NCBI GenBank assembly: GCA_032124675.1
Contig: JAQBDA010000228.1
Span: 1 to 24,647, forward strand
From: JAQBDA01 sp032124675
GTDB taxonomy: Bacteria; Chloroflexota; Anaerolineae; Anaerolineales; UBA4823
Length of the DNA stretch: 24,647 bases
Reading direction: 5' to 3'
Position numbers and translations under genes: made by a program. A model generated the notes under the pieces. It searched no databases and was not told where the DNA came from. It was given only the letters and a program-made list of their open reading frames with translations. Shown in pieces: positions 14,565-22,382 of the stretch. The stretch's first letter is position 1, and each line of letters opens with the position of its first letter.

Positions 14565-16007
14565 TCAGCGCAAGCTTTCGATGAAGCGGATGACGTCGCT
14601 GACCTGAGCGTCGGTCATATCCGCAGCCACATTGGCAGGCATCAGGTTCTGGAAGCCCTCGACGATGTGGTCGGCTGGATTGCGGATCGAATTGTACAGG
14701 TAATCATCATTTGCTACAGCAGTGCTGCCATCGTCGAATCGTATCTCGCTGCCGTATAATCCCTGCCAGGTCGGACCAACACTCGGGGTGCCATCCAGCG
14801 AGTGGCAGGCGCTGCAGCCGTAAGTGGTGTACCATTTTCCCCCACGCTCTACAGGATCCACCGACAACCCGCTCTCTGCTGCGATCCAGGCATCAAAGTC
14901 CGCTTGAGCTATAACGATCACAGGAGACTCCATATATGTGTGCTTCAGACCGCACAGCTCAGCGCAGCGCACGGTATAGGTGCCCAGCTCCGTTGGGGTA
15001 ATGCGCAGGTCGCGGGTCAGGTCTCCACCACCGGGGAGGGCATCCTGCTTGACACGGAATTCCGGCACCCAGAATGAGTGGATCACATCCGTGGACCACA
15101 GATGCAGCAGCGCCTGTTTATTCTCCGGTAGTCTCAGCTCAGTGGAAACGATACCCTGGTTGGGGTACTCAAATCGCCAGGACCATTGGGAACCGATGAC
15201 ATTGACCTCCAACGGTTTGGGGTCTGCCCGGGTAGTCTCCCCCAGCGACCAACTGCCGAGATAAGCGAAGACAAGCACCGTCGCCAGGGGCACTGCGGTC
15301 CAGAAGACTTCCAACCGGGTGCTACCTTCCACATGCCGGGCATCACTCATATCGCCCCGCTTGCGCCTGAAAACAACAATACTGTAGACCATCAATACGA
15401 CAATCAACGCGAACAAGATCGCAATAACGGTGAACTCAATCCGGAACATCGTATCGATTGGCTTGGCCTGTGCGCTGGCAGCTACAGGCAGCAGATCGAC
15501 CTGAGTCATGCCAATGATCAGTGCGGCAGCGACCACGACTACCAGTATTGCTGCGATGATCAAATGCTTCATTGGGTTTCTCCTGTTATCTTCTTTGACG
15601 CTCACGAGAACATCGGGCTTCTCCCCGTCAGCGTTGGACACTCCATATGTCCATTCTTCCAACCAGTCATCGATCTCAGAAGCAGCCAGGGTACGGCGGT
15701 CGTAAACCAATGCCTCCTGAGCCTCATTCAAGGAAAGCAGCACAACCCTGAGCTTTTTTTCCCCCTCCACAAACCGCGCCAGGAATTCATCCCGGTTGAG
15801 CGTTTCATCATCATAGTCTACGATGATCAGATCCGGATTGTTCGCTTCCAGAGCCAGCATCACTTCTTCCATACTGGACACGACACCAATAACTTCGACG
15901 CCGGTTTGCTTGCGAGACTGCAGCAAACTTCGCAGCCCCTGAGCAAACAGCGCGTGGCTGGAAGCGATCAATACACGTTGGGGTCGATTTTTCTCCGGTT
16001 CAGGCAT
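14565..16007 (-). CDS. ctaC: Cytochrome c oxidase subunit II (CuA + cytochrome c) with receiver-like N-terminal extension
   Basis: The continuous 480-codon frame encodes a degenerate receiver domain (1-145) followed by subunit II from Met146. The subunit II part has a signal-like helix ending in A-S-A-Q-A, two membrane helices, and a CuA domain with all ligands: His310, then C-A-E-L-C-G-L-K-H with Cys348, Cys352 and His356, and Met359. A C-terminal class I cytochrome c carries CSACH (398-402) and probable axial Met456 in NLMPA, which makes the enzyme caa3-type. It accepts electrons from a cytochrome c or equivalent. A strong internal AGGAGA sits 6 bases before the Met146 codon, so ordinary 335-residue subunit II is probably made (14565-15572). 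Whether the full-length fusion is also made is open. It is the first gene of the oxidase operon. Confidence 0.9.
   Translation of the reverse strand: MPEPEKNRPQRVLIASSHALFAQGLRSLLQSRKQTGVEVIGVVSSMEEVMLALEANNPDLIIVDYDDETLNRDEFLARFVEGEKKLRVVLLSLNEAQEALVYDRRTLAASEIDDWLEEWTYGVSNADGEKPDVLVSVKEDNRRNPMKHLIIAAILVVVVAAALIIGMTQVDLLPVAASAQAKPIDTMFRIEFTVIAILFALIVVLMVYSIVVFRRKRGDMSDARHVEGSTRLEVFWTAVPLATVLVFAYLGSWSLGETTRADPKPLEVNVIGSQWSWRFEYPNQGIVSTELRLPENKQALLHLWSTDVIHSFWVPEFRVKQDALPGGGDLTRDLRITPTELGTYTVRCAELCGLKHTYMESPVIVIAQADFDAWIAAESGLSVDPVERGGKWYTTYGCSACHSLDGTPSVGPTWQGLYGSEIRFDDGSTAVANDDYLYNSIRNPADHIVEGFQNLMPANVAADMTDAQVSDVIRFIESLR
15570..15584 (-). promoter_or_regulatory. Internal ribosome-binding site and start of subunit II
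   Basis: AGGAGA (15584-15579), a six-base spacer, then ATG (15572-15570) encode the start M-K-H-L-I-I of the usual subunit II signal helix. It lies inside the longer frame with no stop codon between. It decides that subunit II can be translated independently of the receiver-like segment. Confidence 0.8.
15573..16007 (-). other. Degenerate response-regulator receiver domain, in frame with ctaC
   Basis: These 145 codons align by eye with the receiver domain of the NarL-type regulator encoded just upstream: RVLIASSHALFAQGLRSLL against RLVIVDDHALFRSGLISLI. The acidic pair that binds Mg is Ser16-Ser17 here. A phospho-acceptor-like Asp64 remains in PDLIIVDYDDE, Ser92 replaces the switch Thr, and no conserved Lys is apparent. 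It is therefore a pseudo-receiver, probably not phosphorylated in the normal way. There is no output domain; the frame runs into subunit II. Its own start has only a weak purine stretch upstream. The subunit II signal helix would place it in the cytoplasm if the fusion is made. Confidence 0.7.
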
Positions 16008-16044
16008 AGTCGAAGGGATTCCTTTGCCTTCTGATATCGTTCAT

Positions 16045-16073
16045 AATTTACCAAACTTGGTAAAAATTGTCAT
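16045..16073 (-). promoter_or_regulatory. Probable oxidase operon promoter
   Basis: On the minus strand ATGACA (16073-16068) and TAAATT (16050-16045) are separated by 17 bases, about 40 bases before the long ctaC frame. Matches are 5/6 and 4/6 to the sigma-70-type consensus. The spacer and the start of the -10 hold the 18-base palindrome at 16047-16064, so a bound protein would control it. Moderate support only. Confidence 0.45.
16047..16064. promoter_or_regulatory. 18-base palindrome in oxidase promoter, likely operator
   Basis: TTTACCAAACTTGGTAAA has perfect 8-base arms around a 2-base centre. It overlaps the predicted -10 and spacer of the oxidase operon promoter. The symmetric spacing suggests a dimeric DNA-binding protein. 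I cannot name the regulator; the neighbouring NarL-type regulator is one candidate, but the motif is not a classic NarL heptamer pair. Confidence 0.6.
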
Positions 16074-16113
16074 CCACCAGGGCTTTCAAAAAGGGGGATT
16101 TATTAAATAGCAT

Positions 16114-16141
16114 GGAGGGGTGATTTTACAATCACCCCTCC
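16114..16141 (-). terminator. Terminator of the kinase-regulator operon
   Basis: A perfect 12-bp stem (GGAGGGGTGATT at 16114-16125 with AATCACCCCTCC at 16130-16141) has a 4-base loop and lies 35 bases after the stop of the NarL-type regulator. On the minus strand it is followed by an A/T-rich stretch, not a pure T-run. It separates the regulatory pair from the oxidase operon, although some read-through may occur. Confidence 0.8.
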
Positions 16142-16176
16142 AAAGGAGAGCAGCCTGGCGAATGCAAGGCGAGCAG

Positions 16177-16815
16177 CTATTCCAGGTTGATCAAACCGAG
16201 CTGCATGGCTTTGCTTACCGCTTCAGCCCGGTTGGAAGCCTCGAGCTTGTCCAGGATATGGCGCACATGGGTCTTGACTGTGTTATCCGAAATAAACAGA
16301 TCAGAAGAGATCTCAGCAGTCGTCTTGCCCTGGGCAAGGCACTGCAGCACTTCCATCTCCCGGCTGCTCAGTCCAAAGTCGGGCGTCCTGGTCTGTTCGA
16401 AATTGACCGCCTTCAGCACCTGGCGGGTTACTTCTGGCGAGAGCACCGAATCTCCTTTGTGAATATTATGGATCGATTTTTCCAGCTCTTCCGGTGTGGC
16501 GTTTTTCAGCAGGTAGCCGTCTGCACCGGCGGCAATTGCCCCGAACAAGTCTTCTTCGCTTTTCGAGATGGTCAGCATCAAGATGCGGCAGTCCTGCTGC
16601 TTGCGAAGCATCCGCACGGTCTCCACACCCCCCATTATCGGCATGTTAACATCAAGCAGCACGACATCTGGCTTACTTTGCCCAACTACTTCGAGAGCAT
16701 CCCGCCCATTCCCTGCTTCTCCCACCACTTCGAAGCCCTGGATATCCTGAATAAGGCTGATCAATCCAGATCGGAACAAGGCGTGGTCATCGACTATCAC
16801 CAACCGGATCGGCAT
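16177..16815 (-). CDS. NarL/FixJ-family response regulator
   Basis: This 212-residue two-component regulator is the partner of the kinase encoded immediately upstream. The receiver domain (1-120) has the acidic pair Asp9-Asp10, phospho-acceptor Asp55 in VVLLDVNMP, switch Thr82 and Lys104. A LuxR-type helix-turn-helix follows (about 149-212): LSSREMEVLQCLAQGKTTAEISSDLFISDNTVKTHVRHIL. All catalytic residues are intact, in contrast to the pseudo-receiver in front of ctaC. The ATG overlaps the kinase stop by one base (TAATG), so the pair is co-translated. Its position in front of the oxidase operon suggests that it controls respiratory genes, which is inference. Confidence 0.95.
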   Translation of the reverse strand: MPIRLVIVDDHALFRSGLISLIQDIQGFEVVGEAGNGRDALEVVGQSKPDVVLLDVNMPIMGGVETVRMLRKQQDCRILMLTISKSEEDLFGAIAAGADGYLLKNATPEELEKSIHNIHKGDSVLSPEVTRQVLKAVNFEQTRTPDFGLSSREMEVLQCLAQGKTTAEISSDLFISDNTVKTHVRHILDKLEASNRAEAVSKAMQLGLINLE

Positions 16816-18665
16816 TACATCTGTACTCCGATGACAGTGTTCGGCAATCTTAGGCGCACGGTAGTTCCTTCCATCGGGCGGCTGATGATCTGGAAATCGG
16901 CTCCGATCAGCTCAGCCCGCTCGCGCATGCCTTTCAGCCCATATCTGGACGGTCCGGGGATATCTTCGATATCGAAGCCAATGCCATCATCGCGTACCTC
17001 AATGATCAGTTCCCCATCGATCTCCTGGCAGGATATCCAGATCTGTCCGCCCCTGGCGTGTTTGCGGACATTGTTCAATGCCTCCAGGAGGATGCGGATC
17101 AGTTGGGCATGAACTTCTGGCGGCAGATTTACATTCCCCACCGGTTCAATCACCTGCACTTGCAGACCACTGTTAACCTGGAACTCGATCGCTGCCTGGC
17201 GAAGCCAGCCTTCCACCCCATCAGCATTGGACTGGATGCGAAGCCCATCGATCGCCTGGCGCACCTCCTGATAGGCCTCTGTCAGGGTATCGTAACAAAC
17301 CGGGATCGTCTCAACCAGGCGATCATATTCTCCCTGCTCAGCGTAATTTTTCATTTGAGCGATCTTAAGCTTTAAGAATCCGAGTATCTGCGCCAGACCA
17401 TCGTGGATCTCTCTCGCCAGGCGGGTGCGCTCTTCCATCATTGTTTTGTATTCGAGCTCTGCGATCAGGTTGACATTCTGAACGACCAGAGCCGTCTGGC
17501 TGGCTACGGTCTGAAGCATCGATAGTTGGCGCTGGTTGAATGCTTTGACCCGCCGGCTAGTTACAACGATTGCCCCCATTACAGACTCATCGCTGCAGAC
17601 CAGGGGGGCAGCCATCAGAGCACGTATACCGGGCGAACCGTCTAGGTGACCCGACACATCACCCACCAGCACCGGCTGTCGGGAGGTCATAACCGTCTGG
17701 AGGATTCCATCCACCAGCGAACGGGCGCTGTCAGGCAGCTCCCCACTCTGGAGTTCAAGCCATCGTTCTCCAGGTCCACCGTCCAATACAGAGAGCTGCG
17801 AGCAATCAGCTTCCAGCGTTTCGTTCAGTTTGAGCAACAAGTTAGTAATGAGAGCTTCCAGATCGGTGCGCTCACGGGCTGACTGCAGCTCGTGTAAGGT
17901 TGCCAGCTCGCGCTTGCGCAGCCGGATACCCTCCAGAGCCAGAGTCGCCTCGTCCACGATTTTTTTCAAGAACTCCTGGGTATCCGGACTGATATGATCT
18001 GTGCCAGGCAGATACAGGTTGAGCATGCCAAACTCCCGCTCCCCCCGCACGAAGGGCAGGCAGAACATCCCGACTGCCCTCACCGGAGTATCCAGCAGCG
18101 AGCATTCGGCGGTTGCATGACCCAGGCTCTGGCAGCTCGAACATCGGTGCCGGACCGCCGGGGAAGCAAGATACTGGAGCCAATCTTCGGTGAGGTGAGC
18201 AGGGAGCTCTCCGGTCGTCAGCGGCTTCAGGGGGTGCGATCTGTCATCCAGGGGAACGTAGGATGCACCCCGAGCGCTCACAGCTTCCCGCGATAGCCGC
18301 AGTGTCAGCTGGATGATATCGTCTTCATCATTTGCCTGGTTGTACAGCTGGCTGATCTGGAAGACCATTTGCTGCCGTCTGGCAGCTTCGGATGCCTGCA
18401 CCTGCGCTTGGGCTAATTTATCCGCCAGGTGATTATTCTCTACATTCAGCTTATCCAAGCGGCCTAGATACCAATAGGCAGAGACACCAACTGTTACCCA
18501 CAAAAGGAGATCAACAAAGAACCAGATCCCCCAGGTGATATCGATCAACCAGCTGCGCAGCACCACTATATACATGGGAACGATCACCAACAGCCCGGCA
18601 GCGACTCCCCAACGGATCTTCTTGTCCTTCCAGGCAGCACGGATTCTTCTATTTGGAGAGTTCAT
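16815..18665 (-). CDS. Membrane GAF-domain histidine kinase with cysteine cluster
   Basis: This 616-residue NarX-like sensor kinase has two membrane helices (about 18-38 and 42-66) with almost no external loop, then a coiled coil (70-110). GAF-like domain 1 spans about 110-245 and GAF-like domain 2 about 260-400. HisKA_3 follows with phospho-acceptor His421 in AREIHDGLAQ, then HATPase_c (about 520-610) with N-box NNVRKHA and GIGF. Domain 1 carries four cysteines (175, 178, 188, 202) in HRCSSCQSLGHATAECSLL and FCLPF, a plausible metal or Fe-S redox site. The lack of an external domain implies sensing inside the cell or membrane. It is co-translated with the NarL-type regulator. A redox or oxygen role is inferred from this cluster and the oxidase neighbourhood. 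Confidence 0.93.
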   Translation of the reverse strand: MNSPNRRIRAAWKDKKIRWGVAAGLLVIVPMYIVVLRSWLIDITWGIWFFVDLLLWVTVGVSAYWYLGRLDKLNVENNHLADKLAQAQVQASEAARRQQMVFQISQLYNQANDEDDIIQLTLRLSREAVSARGASYVPLDDRSHPLKPLTTGELPAHLTEDWLQYLASPAVRHRCSSCQSLGHATAECSLLDTPVRAVGMFCLPFVRGEREFGMLNLYLPGTDHISPDTQEFLKKIVDEATLALEGIRLRKRELATLHELQSARERTDLEALITNLLLKLNETLEADCSQLSVLDGGPGERWLELQSGELPDSARSLVDGILQTVMTSRQPVLVGDVSGHLDGSPGIRALMAAPLVCSDESVMGAIVVTSRRVKAFNQRQLSMLQTVASQTALVVQNVNLIAELEYKTMMEERTRLAREIHDGLAQILGFLKLKIAQMKNYAEQGEYDRLVETIPVCYDTLTEAYQEVRQAIDGLRIQSNADGVEGWLRQAAIEFQVNSGLQVQVIEPVGNVNLPPEVHAQLIRILLEALNNVRKHARGGQIWISCQEIDGELIIEVRDDGIGFDIEDIPGPSRYGLKGMRERAELIGADFQIISRPMEGTTVRLRLPNTVIGVQM

Positions 18666-18671
18666 GTCTCT

Positions 18672-18700
18672 ATTTTACCTGAAATAGTACATATTTTCAC
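18672..18700 (-). promoter_or_regulatory. Possible promoter of the kinase-regulator operon
   Basis: GTGAAA (18700-18695), 17 bases, then TAAAAT (18677-18672) lie only six bases before the kinase ATG. Transcription would begin at or next to the ATG, giving a leaderless message, and no Shine-Dalgarno is visible there. Hexamer matches are 4/6 and 5/6, so this is tentative. Confidence 0.35.
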
Positions 18701-18711
18701 TTTTCAACCGC

Positions 18712-20706
18712 TTATTCTATGCGCGCTATCTGTATCCCCATCGGTTCGATATCATAGCCAGGCAGCTCGGATACCGTGCGGCGGAATGATTGATCCTGCA
18801 GCAGGTCCCACAGCGGCCTGAGGAGTTCGCTCTGGTAGTGCTCCTCCGGGACAACCAGGTCGTATCGTTCCTGGTACAGCGGGATGAAATCCAGTTCCAA
18901 TGCCTTTGCTGCAGCGGCAATCCCCAATCCACATTCAGCACGCCCGGAACGGATCGCAGCAGCAACGCCGAGATGCGTATATTCCTCCTGTTCGTAGCCA
19001 CGGATCGACGCTGGTAGAATCCCTTGCTGGGACAGATGATAATCAAACAGCACTCGCGTGCCTGCACCTCGCTGGCGGTTGACGTACACTGCTTGCCGGT
19101 CCGACACATCCTGTAGCGAGAGTATCCCCAACGGGTTTCCCGGCATGACCAGCAAACCTTGCTGGCGTCCCACCAGGGCGATGATCCTGACCGCCACCCC
19201 CGGCAGATATTGGTGCACGTAACGCAGGTTGTACTGCCCGCTATCCGGATCGAGCAGGTGTGAACCAGCCAGATGTGCTTCCCCACGCCGCAGCGCCATC
19301 ATCCCTCCCAGGCTGCCCACGTTCGCAGACGCCAATCTCCTTCCTTTAACTGCAAGAAATTGTGCCAGGATATCCAGAGAGATATCATGTGAACCGATGG
19401 CAAAGATCGTCATCTCCAGCTCAACCGGGGGGCGGTACAGGTTAACCGTCACTTGCTGGCCCGCCGGAAGTCCCTGAGAGCCCCGAGGAATGACCACGAT
19501 GCCATCTGCACGGACAAGCGAGGTGATCACCCCTGCCCCTCTGGATAGCGGCGCAGCCATCATCTTACCCCCCACACGTCCAACGGCCACGCGCAAATAA
19601 TCATCGTCGCCTGCCGGGGAAGTCACTTTGCGCGTTAAAGCAGCCGTCACCTTTGCAGGTTCAGTCACCTGCCTGCCGGTCCAGCGTTCCAGAAGAGGTC
19701 TGACGAACACCTCCCCTGTCAGGGCAGCCGATACAGGATACCCGGGCACACCGATGATCGGCACCCGACCCGTGGTGCCCGGATCCGATTCAGACACTGG
19801 CTGCGGCTTCATATGGATCATACCCAGGATGACCGGATGACCTGGCCGGATGGCAACCCCGTGTACCAGCACCTCGCCCAGCGACTCGATCACCCGGGCA
19901 GAGAAGTCCTCTGATCCGGCAGAGGAACCGGCGTTCAAGAGGATCAAATCGTGGTCCTGTGCAGCGCTCTTCACTTCTTGGCGGATGGTGTCGTACTCAT
20001 CGGGTGTAATCGGCAGCCTGGTGGCACGCCCACCCCAGGAGTTTACTTGCGAAGCGAGCACCAGGGAGTTGTACTCGATAATATCGCCTGGGGTGACCAC
20101 CGAGCCGACCGGCACCAATTCTGATCCGGTGGGAATAATCGCCACCCGGGGACAACGGTGGACGAACACCCGATCGTGACCGCAGGCGGCAACAGCCCCC
20201 AGATCAACCGGGCGCAGGGTATGCCCTTCTGGCAGGACCAGCTCCGTAGCGACGATATCCTCACCCAAAGGGCGCACATGCTGCCAGGGTGGCAGCGCTG
20301 CACGGATGCGGATGGCGTTGGGCTGGCGCGGGTCAGGATGCAGCCGGCCTTGTTCATCCAGTGCCTCGGTATTCTCTATTGGTACGACCGCATTCGCCCA
20401 CTCTGGCAGCGGGTCGCCTGTGTCCACATAAACCGTTTGCTTTCCATAAACCAGAGTGACAGGCGCGGTCGGCATCGCGCCCGCTGTTTCCTCGGAGCGT
20501 AGTGCGAAGCCATCCATGGCGGATGCATGATAGTGTGGCGAGGAAATTTTTGCAAAAATGGCCTGTGCCAATACCCTTCCCAGGGCATTCTCGTCCAGCA
20601 CAATTTCCTCAATATCCAGGCTCCCGGAAAGACCAGCCTCCTCCAGCGCCTTTTCAAGGCGGGCCAACGCTTCAGGTAATGGGATATCATGCAGATATAC
20701 GGACAT
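18712..20706 (-). CDS. MoeA-like molybdotransferase fused to a periplasmic-binding-like domain
   Basis: Residues 1-428 of this 664-residue protein are a MoeA/gephyrin-type domain for inserting Mo or W into molybdopterin: SAMDGFALR (62-70), TGSELVPVG, NAGSSAGSEDF, GVAIRPGHPV and VPGYPVSA. Residues about 430-650 are a cytoplasmic PBP-like domain, as in LysR or ModA/TupA-type proteins (TIFAIGSHDISLDILAQFL, then AIRSGRAECGLGIAAAAKAL). No signal or membrane segment is present. MoeA-PBP fusions are known in anaerobes and archaea, where the extra domain is thought to bind oxyanion or cofactor; this is not settled. AAGGAA overlaps the stop of the ACT-protein gene just before this ATG, indicating coupling. 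A second, single-domain MoeA lies two genes upstream. Confidence 0.9.
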   Translation of the reverse strand: MSVYLHDIPLPEALARLEKALEEAGLSGSLDIEEIVLDENALGRVLAQAIFAKISSPHYHASAMDGFALRSEETAGAMPTAPVTLVYGKQTVYVDTGDPLPEWANAVVPIENTEALDEQGRLHPDPRQPNAIRIRAALPPWQHVRPLGEDIVATELVLPEGHTLRPVDLGAVAACGHDRVFVHRCPRVAIIPTGSELVPVGSVVTPGDIIEYNSLVLASQVNSWGGRATRLPITPDEYDTIRQEVKSAAQDHDLILLNAGSSAGSEDFSARVIESLGEVLVHGVAIRPGHPVILGMIHMKPQPVSESDPGTTGRVPIIGVPGYPVSAALTGEVFVRPLLERWTGRQVTEPAKVTAALTRKVTSPAGDDDYLRVAVGRVGGKMMAAPLSRGAGVITSLVRADGIVVIPRGSQGLPAGQQVTVNLYRPPVELEMTIFAIGSHDISLDILAQFLAVKGRRLASANVGSLGGMMALRRGEAHLAGSHLLDPDSGQYNLRYVHQYLPGVAVRIIALVGRQQGLLVMPGNPLGILSLQDVSDRQAVYVNRQRGAGTRVLFDYHLSQQGILPASIRGYEQEEYTHLGVAAAIRSGRAECGLGIAAAAKALELDFIPLYQERYDLVVPEEHYQSELLRPLWDLLQDQSFRRTVSELPGYDIEPMGIQIARIE

Positions 20707-20708
20707 CG

Positions 20709-21098
20709 TTATTCCTTATCAACCGTGTGCCCGGCGCCCAGCAGTGCATCGATTGCGGCTGGAAGATAATCTTCCCTCACCAGAATATAATCGGTTTCAT
20801 AAGTGGAGATAGCGAATATACTCACACCATGTTGGGCGAGGGGCAGCGCCAGAGAGGCCAGCACGCCCGTCAGCTCGAATTCTAATGGACCCTGCACTTT
20901 TAACGCTCGCCAGCCAGCAACCGCCGTCGCTCCTTGCGGAATGTGGTCTGAACGGCAGATCACGGATATCTCCTCCCCGGTCTGTATAACCGCAGATAGG
21001 CTGCCGGTAAAGATCGCATCCGGGAGTGGATTGCCCAGAGGCAGGCTGCATACCGCCAGGGATTCTTCTAACACTGTCAGGGTTAACTGGTGGTCCAT
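20709..21098 (-). CDS. ACT-domain protein, possible ligand sensor
   Basis: This small cytoplasmic protein of about 129 residues looks like two ACT-type halves. The second, GVLASLALPLAQHGVSIFAISTYETDYILV, is characteristic of the ACT_7/CASTOR-like family that binds amino acids or small effectors. No catalytic residues are recognisable. The frame can be extended to a TTG at 21113, but the ATG at 21098, with GAGA about nine bases upstream, starts right before the first strand and is preferred. It sits between two moeA-type genes, two bases before the next one. A regulatory role in molybdenum cofactor supply is a guess from context only. Confidence 0.7.
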   Translation of the reverse strand: MDHQLTLTVLEESLAVCSLPLGNPLPDAIFTGSLSAVIQTGEEISVICRSDHIPQGATAVAGWRALKVQGPLEFELTGVLASLALPLAQHGVSIFAISTYETDYILVREDYLPAAIDALLGAGHTVDKE

Positions 21099-21131
21099 AA
21101 GAACGATTCTCAATGAGAGGTCTGCAGGCGG

Positions 21132-22364
21132 TTACAGAAAGTATACCTGCACGGGCTCTCCTGCAGCCAGGCCATTGGCATCCGCTGGGATGCGCACCAA
21201 ACCATCAGCCCGCACCAGGCCGAAGATCAGGTTGCTCTTGCCAAATACCGGCTCAGCGAGGTAACCCTCTGGTGAGGCAACCAGCCTTACCGGCACCCAG
21301 TCCTCCCGCCCGGCCTGCGAGGAGAGGTTGATCGATAAGCGGGCGTTGATCGAGGGCCGGGGGTGGACCTTATTTATGCCCAGATATGCCTGGATAACCG
21401 GCACGACGAAGAGAGAGGCGATGACCAGAGCGCTGACAGGATTACCAGGCAAACCGATCATTGCTTTCCCTGCGCAGACAGCCAGGATGGTCGGTTTCCC
21501 GGGTCGGACATTCACACCATGCACCAGGACTCCCGGCTCTCCCAGAGCATCGAACACCTGGGCTGTCAGGTCACGAGTGCTGGCAGATGATCCTGCAGTG
21601 ACCACCACAAGGTCACATTCTTCCATCGCTTGAGTGGCAGCCGCCTGCATCGCTGCGTACTGGTCAGGCACGATGCCGTAGAGCATCGGCTCCCCGCCAG
21701 CTCCCTGCACCAGAGCACTCAAGGTATATGCGTTCACATCCCGCACCTGACCCGGCTTTAACTTTGCATCCGGGGGAACAACTTCATCTCCGCTGGATAA
21801 TATTCCAACGCGCGGTTTACGCGCTACCGCCAGGCGGGTTGCACCGATGGCCATCAACCCGCCGATCTCGGCAGCGCCAAGCTGCACACCGGCAGGGATG
21901 ACTTCATCACCTGTAGCTACGTCCTCACCCACTTTGAGCACGTTCTCGCCCACTGCAACAGCCCGCATAACCTCAATATCTGCTGCTGAAGCATTCTGGG
22001 TGTACTCGACCATCACTACCGCATCAGCGCCAGGGGGCAGCATGCCGCCGGTATGGATCAGAGCGCAGCTCCCGGTTGACAGCTCTACTCCTGCTTCGGC
22101 ACCCATCGGCACTTCAGCCGCAACATACAGATATGCAGGCAGCGCATCCCCGGCTCCGTAAGTATCTGCGGCAATCAGCGCGTATCCATCGACCGTCGAG
22201 CGCGGGAAGGATGGCAGAGGGTGCGGCGCAATCACCGGTACGGCAGTCACCCGACCCAGTGCCTGGTGGGAGTCGATCTCCTCACTACGAGGTGCTGCCT
22301 TCAGGTGACTGAAAAGGGTTTCCAATGCTGCTTGAGGGGGTAGGAGCTCCAGAAATTCAGGCAT
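21132..22364 (-). CDS. moeA: Molybdopterin molybdenumtransferase MoeA
   Basis: This 410-residue protein, of the standard MoeA length, catalyses insertion of molybdate (or tungstate) into adenylated molybdopterin. Family blocks are visible in order: FPRSTVDGYAL, HTGGMLPPGADAVVMVE, GILSSGDEVVPP, VVTAGSSASTRDLT, VHGVNVRPGKPT and IGLPGNPVSAL. The C-terminal beta domain ends with LVRADGLVRIPADANGLAAGEPVQV. It lacks the PBP-like domain of its downstream paralogue, so the two may divide labour, for example Mo against W or different steps. The start has only a weak ribosome site. It follows the UbiA-family gene by 18 bases. Confidence 0.94.
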   Translation of the reverse strand: MPEFLELLPPQAALETLFSHLKAAPRSEEIDSHQALGRVTAVPVIAPHPLPSFPRSTVDGYALIAADTYGAGDALPAYLYVAAEVPMGAEAGVELSTGSCALIHTGGMLPPGADAVVMVEYTQNASAADIEVMRAVAVGENVLKVGEDVATGDEVIPAGVQLGAAEIGGLMAIGATRLAVARKPRVGILSSGDEVVPPDAKLKPGQVRDVNAYTLSALVQGAGGEPMLYGIVPDQYAAMQAAATQAMEECDLVVVTAGSSASTRDLTAQVFDALGEPGVLVHGVNVRPGKPTILAVCAGKAMIGLPGNPVSALVIASLFVVPVIQAYLGINKVHPRPSINARLSINLSSQAGREDWVPVRLVASPEGYLAEPVFGKSNLIFGLVRADGLVRIPADANGLAAGEPVQVYFL

Positions 22365-22382
22365 AGTTCAGACTCAGGATTC

